Below are positions 57,612-64,000 of a stretch of DNA of 64,000 nucleotides, piece by piece; the stretch's first letter is position 1; each line of letters begins with the position of its first letter. The DNA is taken from positions 1-64,000 of the forward strand of contig CAVTFT010000019.1 of the NCBI GenBank assembly GCA_963734085.1. The letters are read 5' to 3'. Position numbers and translations under genes: made by a program. The notes under the pieces are model-generated. The model was not told the DNA's origin. It saw only the letters and a program-made list of their open reading frames with translations, and did no database searches. This stretch comes from CAIWHR01 sp963734085. Its GTDB lineage: Bacteria; Pseudomonadota; Gammaproteobacteria; Burkholderiales; Casimicrobiaceae.

Positions 57612-58091
57612 ATGCCCATATCTGAAAACGTCCGCCTCGGACAGAACGTGAACATCTTTCAGCCTACCCTGGTCAATCTGTATGGCTGCACCATTGGCGA
57701 AGAAACCAAGATTGGCGCGTTTGTCGAAATCCAGAAGAATGCGACGGTCGGGGCGCGTTGCAAGATTTCTTCGCATACCTTCATTTGCGAGGGGGTCGTC
57801 ATCGATGAAGAAGTCTTCATCGGGCATGGTGTAATGTTCACCAATGATCGCTACCCACGTGCCGCCAGGGCCGACGGCGGCCTGCAGACGGAAGCTGACT
57901 GGACGGTTCAAGCCACCCGGATAAAACGCACAGCATCGATCGGATCGAACGCCACGATCATCTGTGGGGTAACGGTGGGCGAAGGCGCGCTGGTTGGTGC
58001 TGGAGCAGTAGTAAACAAAGATGTGCCCGACTACGCAATTGTTGCAGGGGTTCCGGCGCGGGTGATCGGAGATATGCGTACGCGTCGCTGA
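57612..58091 (+). CDS. Left-handed beta-helix acyltransferase, WbpD/WlbB-like
   Basis: A 159-residue hexapeptide-repeat protein: VNIFQPTLVNLYGCTIGEET, IGAFVEIQKNATVGARCKIS, ICEGVVIDEEVFIGHGVMFT, then IGSNATIICGVTVGEGALVG and the end VVNKDVPDYAIVAGVPARVI. The GHGVMFTNDRYP loop fits the acetyl-CoA/amine site of enzymes that acetylate UDP-3-amino sugars (WbpD, WlbB). With the next two genes it forms a cassette for UDP-2,3-diacetamido-2,3-dideoxyglucuronic acid; this is an inference from order. Confidence 0.82.
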   Translation: MPISENVRLGQNVNIFQPTLVNLYGCTIGEETKIGAFVEIQKNATVGARCKISSHTFICEGVVIDEEVFIGHGVMFTNDRYPRAARADGGLQTEADWTVQATRIKRTASIGSNATIICGVTVGEGALVGAGAVVNKDVPDYAIVAGVPARVIGDMRTRR

Positions 58092-58313
58092 CGTCCCGTT
58101 TGCACGGAGGGCGATTCTCGGCTCCCACGTCTTCTTGCCGGCAATGACAGTGTCGCAGGCCCACATCCTTGATCCTGCTCAAACTCATCGTCATGTTGAG
58201 CGACGATGATCGATGTTGACCCGGTGCGCATTCCCTCGCCTACTCTTGCCGATCACTGAGGCAGCGTACCGAGCGCAACCTACAATTTTTCCAACTAGAC
58301 GGGGCGCCACACA

Positions 58314-59342
58314 ATGATCAATATTGGGATCATCGGCTATGGATATTGGGGCCCTAACCTGGTCCGAAACTTCGCCGAGTTGTCGGGGGTAGGTGTTGGC
58401 GGAGTAGCGGACCTCGACACCAAGAAGCTCGAACTGGTTCAGCGTCGGTACCCGGGGGTCAAGACCAGCACGAATTTCCAGGATCTTCTCAAGGACCCGT
58501 CGATCGATGCGATCGCGGTTGCCACGCCAGTCAGCACCCATTTCGAGTTCGGCATGGCGACCCTGAAGGCGGGCAAGCATCTCTGGCTGGAAAAGCCGAT
58601 GACGGAGACTTCTCTGCAGGCGCGCAAACTGATCGACGAGGCGGCGCGTCGTCAGCGTGTACTGTTTGTCGACCACACCTTTGTCTATACCGGAGCGGTC
58701 CGCAAGATAGCCGAGATCATCAAGGGTGGCGACCTCGGTCGCGTGTACTATTACGATTCCACCCGGGTGAATCTCGGATTGTTCCAGCGCGACGTGAACG
58801 TGATCGCCGATCTGGCCGTGCACGACTTCTCGATTCTCGACTACCTGCTGGGCGAACACCCGACCGCGGTGTCGGCAAGCGGCACCAATCATTTTCCCGG
58901 CACGCCCGAGAACCTCGCCTACATCACCCTCTTCTATAGTTCAGGGGTCATCGCCCATACCAACGTGAGTTGGCTGGCGCCGGTCAAGGTGCGCCAGATC
59001 CTCCTCGGCGGCAGCAAGAAGATGATCATCTACGATGACCTCGAGCCAAGCGAAAAAATCAAGGTCTATGACAAGGGAGTGACCTTCACCGATGACCCAA
59101 AGCAGATTCACGAGATGCGTGTCACGCAGCGAACCGGTGACATGTGGGCGCCTAAGCTCGTGTCGACCGAGGCGCTGCGGGTCGGAGGCGAGCACTTTGT
59201 TGACTGCCTCGGCCACGGCAAGGTGCCTGAAACCGATGGCAACCTCGGTCTGCGCGTCGTCCAGTTGATTGAGGCGGCCACCAGCTCGATGCGGGGCAAG
59301 GGGGAAACCGTGTATATCCAACGTCAGGGGGAAACATCGTGA
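58314..59342 (+). CDS. Gfo/Idh/MocA-family oxidoreductase, WbpB/WlbA-like
   Basis: A 342-residue protein with the N-terminal Rossmann motif MINIGIIGYGYWGPNLVRNF and the catalytic-site EKPMTETSLQA and DHTFVYTGAVRKIAEII. Its place between a WbpD-like acetyltransferase and a DegT-type aminotransferase suggests oxidation at C3 of a UDP-GlcNAc-derived uronate. Its stop overlaps the next start by four bases (GTGA). Confidence 0.85.
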   Translation: MINIGIIGYGYWGPNLVRNFAELSGVGVGGVADLDTKKLELVQRRYPGVKTSTNFQDLLKDPSIDAIAVATPVSTHFEFGMATLKAGKHLWLEKPMTETSLQARKLIDEAARRQRVLFVDHTFVYTGAVRKIAEIIKGGDLGRVYYYDSTRVNLGLFQRDVNVIADLAVHDFSILDYLLGEHPTAVSASGTNHFPGTPENLAYITLFYSSGVIAHTNVSWLAPVKVRQILLGGSKKMIIYDDLEPSEKIKVYDKGVTFTDDPKQIHEMRVTQRTGDMWAPKLVSTEALRVGGEHFVDCLGHGKVPETDGNLGLRVVQLIEAATSSMRGKGETVYIQRQGETS

Positions 59343-60472
59343 TTCCGTTTGTTGATCTCAAGGCGCAGTACGCCTCGATCAAGACTGAGGTGAATGCAGC
59401 AATCCAGGGTGTTCTGGACAGCTGCCAGTTCACGCTGGGTAGCGAAGTGGCGGCATTCGAGTCCGAGTTCGCCGCCTACTGCCAGACGAAACAGGGCATT
59501 GGCGTGAACAGCGGTACCAGCGCGCTGCACCTCGCTCTGCTTGCGGCCAACATCGGCCCCGGTGACGAAGTCATTACGGTTCCATTCACCTTTGTGGCAA
59601 CGGTGTCGGCGATCCACTACACGGGCGCGAAGCCGGTCTTCGTCGACATTGATCCGCGAACGTTCACGATGGACGCCGGCGCGGTCGAGGCCGCGATCAC
59701 GCCTCGGACGAGGGCGATTATTCCGGTGCATCTGTACGGTCAGCCGGCGAACATGGATCCGATCCTCGAAATTGCGAAGCGACGGGGCTTGGTCGTCATC
59801 GAGGATGCGTGTCAGGCGCATGGCGCCGAGTACAACGGTCGGCGTGCCGGAAGCATGGGCGACATGGGCTGCTTCAGCTTCTATCCCGGCAAGAACCTCG
59901 GTGCCTACGGTGAAGGCGGCATGGTGGTGACGAACAATGCCGATTACGCCCGTACGATCCGTATGCTTCGTGACTGGGGCGCGGAGAAGAAGTATCAGCA
60001 CGTCCTGAAGGGCTACAACTACCGTTTGGAGGGGATTCAAGGAGCCGTGCTCAGGGTCAAGCTCCGCCATCTGGAGGGGTGGACAGAGGGGCGCCGCAAA
60101 GCCGCAACGCGCTACGACCGGCTTCTGGCAGGGACGGGCGTTCCGACGCCGGAGGCCATGTCGTACGCTCGCCACGTGTATCACGTCTACGCAATTCGAA
60201 CCGGCCAGCGACAGGCGTGGCAGGATGCCCTTCAGGCACAGGGCATTCAGACCGGGATTCATTATCCGATCCCCGTTCACCTGCTTCCAGCGTTTGCCGA
60301 TCTGCGTTACACAGCAGGTCAGTTTCCCCACTCCGAGCAAGCGGCGAACGAGGTATTGTCGCTCCCGATGTTTCCGGAATTGACTGAAGCTCAATGCGAG
60401 AAGGTCGGTCGGGCGATCAAGGGTCTCGCGTTCGGGAATCTCGCGACCAAAAGCCTGGCGAGTGCCATATGA
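59339..60472 (+). CDS. DegT/DnrJ/EryC1/StrS aminotransferase, WbpE/WlbC-like
   Basis: A 377-residue PLP-dependent enzyme: MIPFVDLKAQYASIKTEVNA at the start, GIGVNSGTSALHLALLAANI for phosphate binding, IEDACQAHGAEYNGRRAGSM with the Asp and FSFYPGKNLGAYGEGGMVVT with the PLP Lys. It would transaminate the 3-keto sugar made by the preceding oxidoreductase. Start is GTG 59339, overlapping the previous stop. Frame intact. Confidence 0.88.
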   Translation: MIPFVDLKAQYASIKTEVNAAIQGVLDSCQFTLGSEVAAFESEFAAYCQTKQGIGVNSGTSALHLALLAANIGPGDEVITVPFTFVATVSAIHYTGAKPVFVDIDPRTFTMDAGAVEAAITPRTRAIIPVHLYGQPANMDPILEIAKRRGLVVIEDACQAHGAEYNGRRAGSMGDMGCFSFYPGKNLGAYGEGGMVVTNNADYARTIRMLRDWGAEKKYQHVLKGYNYRLEGIQGAVLRVKLRHLEGWTEGRRKAATRYDRLLAGTGVPTPEAMSYARHVYHVYAIRTGQRQAWQDALQAQGIQTGIHYPIPVHLLPAFADLRYTAGQFPHSEQAANEVLSLPMFPELTEAQCEKVGRAIKGLAFGNLATKSLASAI

Positions 60473-60577
60473 ACCGGATGCGCAATGCCAATCGGAAATC
60501 AAACGAAGGCATTGCGCCAACCAGAAATTGACTATCGGACCGTGCCCGGCCGTGCCATCCATTCGAAAAGGCCAAGA

Positions 60578-61243
60578 TCAAGGGGACGTTGGGTGCAACA
60601 GAAAGTCGAGCAAGAGCTTTTGGAGCTCGATAATTGCAGTACGTGTACCAGCGCGCGTTTCCCACCATCGGTCTGGGTCAAACTGCGAGTAGCGCGAGGG
60701 TTGAATCGCGACACTCGTCGGGTGGCCCTTCATGGATCGATCAAGCACTCGGCGCAATCGTCGCGAATGGTCGGTAGTCGCCACGATCACAATTGAACGG
60801 AACTGGTGCTGATCGCACCAAGCGGGGAGCACCTGACCCTCGCCTTCGGTTCCGGCGTCGGTCCTGGGGATCCGCACGATGTTCCGCACGCCAAGCATTT
60901 CGAGTTGGCGGACCTGGCGGGCGGCCTCATCGTCGTAGGGGAGTCCGCGGCGGATGAACTCGTAATCCTCTCCACTCGGAGGGTCCGTAAACACCGCGAC
61001 TTGCGTCGCGATGCCGCGTTGAACGAGGTCGGCAGCCTCGAGCGCCCCGGCGCCGCCGGCGTCAAGGGCTATGACGATGATGTCGGCAGGTGCGACCGGT
61101 TCTCTGGCGACGAGCGCCCAACCTGCGGCCCGCAAGATCGGTTCACGAACGGCAGGAACGGCAACGATGACAGCCGCAACTAACGCGACCACTGCCACAA
61201 CGCGGGCCCACCGTGGCCATCGCACGCTCATGCTCGATTTCAT
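60578..61243 (-). CDS. DUF218 (ElyC/SanA/YdcF)-like membrane-anchored protein
   Basis: About 221 residues with one N-terminal membrane span (VVAVVALVAAVIVAVPAVRE) and a DUF218-type soluble domain: ADIIVIALDAGGAGALEAAD, GVRNIVRIPRTDAGTEGEG and IVIVATTDHSRRLRRVLDR. Members sit in the inner membrane and affect envelope traits, mechanism unclear. ATG 61243 and 61231 are both possible starts; a GTG at 61264 is less likely. It lies convergent to the aminotransferase gene, 105 bases away. Confidence 0.75.
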   Translation of the reverse strand: MKSSMSVRWPRWARVVAVVALVAAVIVAVPAVREPILRAAGWALVAREPVAPADIIVIALDAGGAGALEAADLVQRGIATQVAVFTDPPSGEDYEFIRRGLPYDDEAARQVRQLEMLGVRNIVRIPRTDAGTEGEGQVLPAWCDQHQFRSIVIVATTDHSRRLRRVLDRSMKGHPTSVAIQPSRYSQFDPDRWWETRAGTRTAIIELQKLLLDFLLHPTSP

Positions 61244-61599
61244 GTCCACATCCCGCCCGGGCACATGGAAAGCACCGGGATCAAGAAATGGCTGGCGATT
61301 TTGCCATAATCTCTCGTGGCGCGATCAATGAACCTTCCTTCGTGATTTCGGCGGCATTCGTTCGCATGCGATGGCGCAAACCGGAACGCGCCGTGCTTCA
61401 TTGTGAGTGCTGATTGTAGAGCGACAGCCTGTCGTACTATCCCATCCAATAATGCAATGCTGGAGCTGGCGCGAGGTTTCGTGCCCACCAGAGCACTTCT
61501 GAGCGTTGTCGCGGTCTGGCGATGCGGGGAACATTGTGCCAGACCGTTTGTACCGCCGGAATCATGCAAAGAGCGCAAGGTCGGAATAAGAGGAGAGCT
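61244..61599. other. Divergent intergenic region
   Basis: About 355 bases between the DUF218 gene (-) and the AlgD-like gene (+), so promoters in both directions are expected. I see no clear boxes. A ribosome binding site AGAGGAGAG lies just before the ATG at 61600. Confidence 0.4.
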
Positions 61600-62916
61600 A
61601 TGAAGATCAGTATCTTTGGATTGGGCTACGTAGGTGCTGTTTCGCTCGGGTGCCTGGCACGAGACGGTCACGACGTGATCGGTGTCGATATTGATCTCGA
61701 CAAGCTGAATCTGATTCGCGAAGGTCGCACGCCGGTGGTAGAAGAGGGTATGGTTGATCTTATGGCAAGTGCCACACAGAGCGGTCGAGTATTGGTTACT
61801 AACGACGTTGAGGCCGCAATCAAAGGCAGTGATCTATCGTTTATCTGCGTCGGTACGCCTTCGGCCGCTAATGGCAGCCAGGATCAAGGCGCGCTTATTC
61901 GGGTTACGCACGCTATTGGCGCTGCATTGCGCACTAAGCCCGCTCACCACCTCGTCGCATATCGCTCGACCGTAGTTCCAGGAACAGTCGACGGAACGTT
62001 GTCCCCAATTCTAGAAAGCGAGTCCGGTAAGCGCCCTGGCGAGGGTTTCGATGTCGTTTTCCAGCCCGAGTTCTTGCGGGAAGGTAGTTCAATCCGCGAT
62101 TACGACAATCCGTCCTTTACCATCGTTGGTGCGCGCGCCCAGCAAGCTACGGATCCGATCCGGGCATTATTCGGGCATTTGACCGGTAATTTTTTTACAA
62201 CTTCAATTCGCGCGGCCGAAACTATCAAGTACTGCTGCAACAACTTCCATGCCGTGAAGATAACATTTGCCAACGAAACGGCCCGCCTATGCGAAGCCCT
62301 AGGTGTCGATGCCTTCGAAGTAATGGATCTGGTGTGCCGTGACACGCGCCTGAATGTGTCCCCGGCATATCTCAAGCCAGGCTTCGCATTTGGCGGCTCC
62401 TGCCTGCCTAAGGATCTGCGCGCGACGGCCTATCTGGCAAAAATGAGCGATGTGGAACTTCCGCTGCATGCTAGCGTCCTTGCGTCAAATCGTATTCATC
62501 TGGATCGCGCTATCTCTAAGGTGCTGGCTTCGGGCTGCCGTCGCGTTGGCATGCTTGGCCTCTCCTTTAAGACCGGGACGGATGATCTGCGTGAGAGTCC
62601 GCTGGTTACGCTCGCCGAGCAGCTGATTGGGAAAGGCATCAGCCTCAAGGTTTATGATCCAGAGGTGCAGCTATCGCAATTGCTTGGGGCCAACCGGCGT
62701 TATATTGAGGACCACTTGCCTCATATCGGCTCCTTGCTCGACGCAAGGATCGAAAGCGTAATTGCTGGTGCAGATCTGGTTGTAGTAGCTCTCCATGATT
62801 CGCATGTGGCTGAAAGTTTGCGCACCCATCTCCGCTCCGATCAAACCATACTTGACCTTGTTCATATTCCCGAACGCCATGCACTCAGAGGGCGCTACAT
62901 TGGCATGTGTTGGTGA
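61600..62916 (+). CDS. UDP-glucose/GDP-mannose dehydrogenase family protein, AlgD-like
   Basis: A 438-residue protein, close to the length of GDP-mannose 6-dehydrogenase. MKISIFGLGYVGAVSLGCLA is the NAD motif; VVFQPEFLREGSSIRDYDNP, KYCCNNFHAVKITFANE and FAFGGSCLPKDLRATAY (catalytic Cys) agree well with AlgD, as does GMLGLSFKTGTDDLRESPLV and the end GRYIGMCW (AlgD ends similarly with ICW). It makes a nucleotide uronate, GDP-mannuronate if the match holds. Start 61600 has a strong ribosome binding site. Lower GC than neighbours, suggesting separate transfer. Confidence 0.88.
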   Translation: MKISIFGLGYVGAVSLGCLARDGHDVIGVDIDLDKLNLIREGRTPVVEEGMVDLMASATQSGRVLVTNDVEAAIKGSDLSFICVGTPSAANGSQDQGALIRVTHAIGAALRTKPAHHLVAYRSTVVPGTVDGTLSPILESESGKRPGEGFDVVFQPEFLREGSSIRDYDNPSFTIVGARAQQATDPIRALFGHLTGNFFTTSIRAAETIKYCCNNFHAVKITFANETARLCEALGVDAFEVMDLVCRDTRLNVSPAYLKPGFAFGGSCLPKDLRATAYLAKMSDVELPLHASVLASNRIHLDRAISKVLASGCRRVGMLGLSFKTGTDDLRESPLVTLAEQLIGKGISLKVYDPEVQLSQLLGANRRYIEDHLPHIGSLLDARIESVIAGADLVVVALHDSHVAESLRTHLRSDQTILDLVHIPERHALRGRYIGMCW

Positions 62917-62998
62917 CAAGCAGCGGTCAGGCCAAGCGTGCGTTCTCGTTCGCCGATGCGACCGCGGCACTTTGAACGCGCGTCGGAAACCAACGGTA

Positions 62999-63098
62999 CG
63001 CGGGGCTGGTCAATCTCTTCGGTATCGAGTCGCCTGGGCTCACGGCCGCCATGGCGATAGGCGAACATGTCGCTGACTTGTTGACCGGGAGGGGGTGA
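62999..63098 (+). pseudogene. C-terminal fragment of a FAD oxidoreductase (L-2-hydroxyglutarate oxidase-like)
   Basis: One frame reads GLVNLFGIESPGLTAAMAIG, then EHVADLL to TGA 63096-63098. The pattern NLFGIESPGLTxxxAIxE is the C-terminal signature of LhgO-type oxidases. Upstream sequence to 62917 does not carry the rest, so only the tail remains, probably cut by insertion of the polysaccharide region. Confidence 0.6.
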
Positions 63099-63222
63099 CC
63101 GCGACCCACAACTTCGGCGCATCGTCCAATTCCTGCGACGCCCCTTGCGACGTGGACTGGCCGCACCCAGTACCTCGGTTGCTCGCGCCGCTGATCCGGC
63201 GCAAAGTACTCGCTTTCCCACG

Positions 63223-64000
63223 ATGAGACCGCTCGCTGCTGTCTGCCTCCTGGCTCAGTCGCTATTCGCGATAGCGGGCCCGTTCGTCGTCTCCGATCCT
63301 GTAGCAGTCGGAGTCAAGCAATGTGGTGTCTACATCGACGGCGCCGCGAGGGTGATATCCCCCGTCGTAGCGCCTGCAGGCACCAACATCTGCAAGTACG
63401 ACCTTGCCGGTATAGCTGTTGGCCCGCACTCGGTAGCCATGACGGCCATTACGGTCGACGACCCGGTTTGGGGTAGCCAGGAGTCCGCGCAGTCGATCCC
63501 TCTCGCATTCGAGGTGCAAGACCCGGTCGCCATGAATTACCAAGGCCTCTGGTGGGCGGCTGGAGGGACCGAATCTGGCTGGGGCATCAATCTCGCGCAC
63601 CAAGGCGACACGATCTTCGCGACCTGGTTCACCTACGACACGTCTGGCCGGGGCTGGTGGCTGGCGATGACGGCGCCGAAAACGGCGCCGAACACCTACA
63701 GCGGCACGCTCTACCAGACGCACGGTCCGCCGTTCAGTGCGGCGCCATTCAACCCGAACAATGTGTCCACGACGGCGGTCGGGATCGGCACGCTGAGCTT
63801 CACCGATGCGAACAACGGCACGTTCACCTACGCGCTGACGAGCCCGGCAGTGACGCAGACAAAGAGTCTTGCGCGCGACGTGTTCGGGCCGCTGCCGATC
63901 TGCACGTTCGGGGGTCAGCCGAACCTGACGCTGGCGACCAACTACCAGGACCTGTGGTGGGCGGCGCCGGCGGGGGTGGAGTCCGGGTGGGGGATCAACC
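63223..64000 (+). CDS. Secreted protein with repeated WW-rich domains (3' end outside window)
   Basis: ATG 63223 opens a frame that has no stop before the window end. A signal peptide is plain (MRPLAAVCLLAQSLFAIA, cleavage near AGP). After an N-terminal segment with two Cys, the sequence QGLWWAAGGTESGWGINLAH, TIFATWFTYDTSGRGWWLAM begins a repeat domain of about 120 residues, and a second copy starts at 63939 (QDLWWAAPAGVESGWGIN). Such domains are found in secreted proteins of Burkholderiales and Xanthomonadales; function not known. It lies outside the polysaccharide genes and may mark the end of the island. Confidence 0.78.
   Translation, partial: MRPLAAVCLLAQSLFAIAGPFVVSDPVAVGVKQCGVYIDGAARVISPVVAPAGTNICKYDLAGIAVGPHSVAMTAITVDDPVWGSQESAQSIPLAFEVQDPVAMNYQGLWWAAGGTESGWGINLAHQGDTIFATWFTYDTSGRGWWLAMTAPKTAPNTYSGTLYQTHGPPFSAAPFNPNNVSTTAVGIGTLSFTDANNGTFTYALTSPAVTQTKSLARDVFGPLPICTFGGQPNLTLATNYQDLWWAAPAGVESGWGIN

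Noticed and set aside
59324..60562. - strand protein of 412 residues
   Set aside because: Antisense of the aminotransferase, which has PLP-binding motifs.

Overview
The window is a high-GC stretch of a betaproteobacterium-like genome (order Burkholderiales or a relative is my best guess from protein style; no rRNA, tRNA or ribosomal gene allows a firm placement). Nearly all of it is one large accessory region for making and exporting a surface polysaccharide, with secreted wall or matrix proteins at its edges and insertion-sequence debris between modules.

Left part (1-12 kb, + strand): the end of a repetitive secreted protein, a frameshifted one-domain relative, a polysaccharide pyruvyl transferase, two CheR-like methyltransferases, glycosyltransferases and a Wzx-type flippase. 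13-19 kb (- strand): a compact CDP-sugar operon (rfbF, PIG-L deacetylase, rfbG, RmlC-like epimerase, a SAF-type dehydrogenase and a FAD oxidoreductase), with several junctions overlapping or nearly so. 20-34 kb (+ strand): a helical-toroid protein, two asparagine-synthase-like amidotransferases, a FemAB/GNAT-like protein, five glycosyltransferases and an O-antigen ligase/polymerase. 34-38 kb: two secreted proteins on the - strand, surrounded by IS3 fragments and dispersed repeats. 39-51 kb: a polysaccharide deacetylase, a GT4 enzyme, a nucleotide-sugar dehydrogenase, the initiating sugar transferase, and an export operon (Wza, outer-membrane barrel, Wzz, tyrosine kinase, ExeA-like ATPase). Its order is like that of exosortase-associated EPS clusters, but no exosortase is seen here. 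51-55 kb: a small locus with an HPr-kinase-like ATPase, a (KPPG)n small peptide, a PqqD-like protein and a nucleotidyltransferase. 56-63 kb: an IS110 element, a three-gene cassette like that for UDP-2,3-diacetamido uronic acids, a DUF218 protein and an AlgD-like dehydrogenase. The right edge is the start of another secreted repeat protein that is still open at the window end.

Working model: nucleotide-sugar genes supply CDP-deoxy sugars, a diacetamido uronate and other uronates; the sugar transferase starts the lipid-linked unit; GT2, GT4 and GT9 enzymes extend it; amidotransferases, the deacetylase, pyruvyl transferase and methyltransferases decorate it; Wzx and the ligase/polymerase flip and join it; Wzz, kinase and Wza control length and export.

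Two themes deserve attention. First, about fifteen genes are broken by single-base shifts while protein similarity continues across each break; this looks like indel error in the assembly, though real decay cannot be excluded. Second, three secreted proteins share a short C-terminal tail of the type PPTNLRVVP, two of them behind near-identical promoters, and a separate locus at 51.6-54.6 kb looks like an uncharacterised peptide system built on PqqD and an HprK-like kinase.
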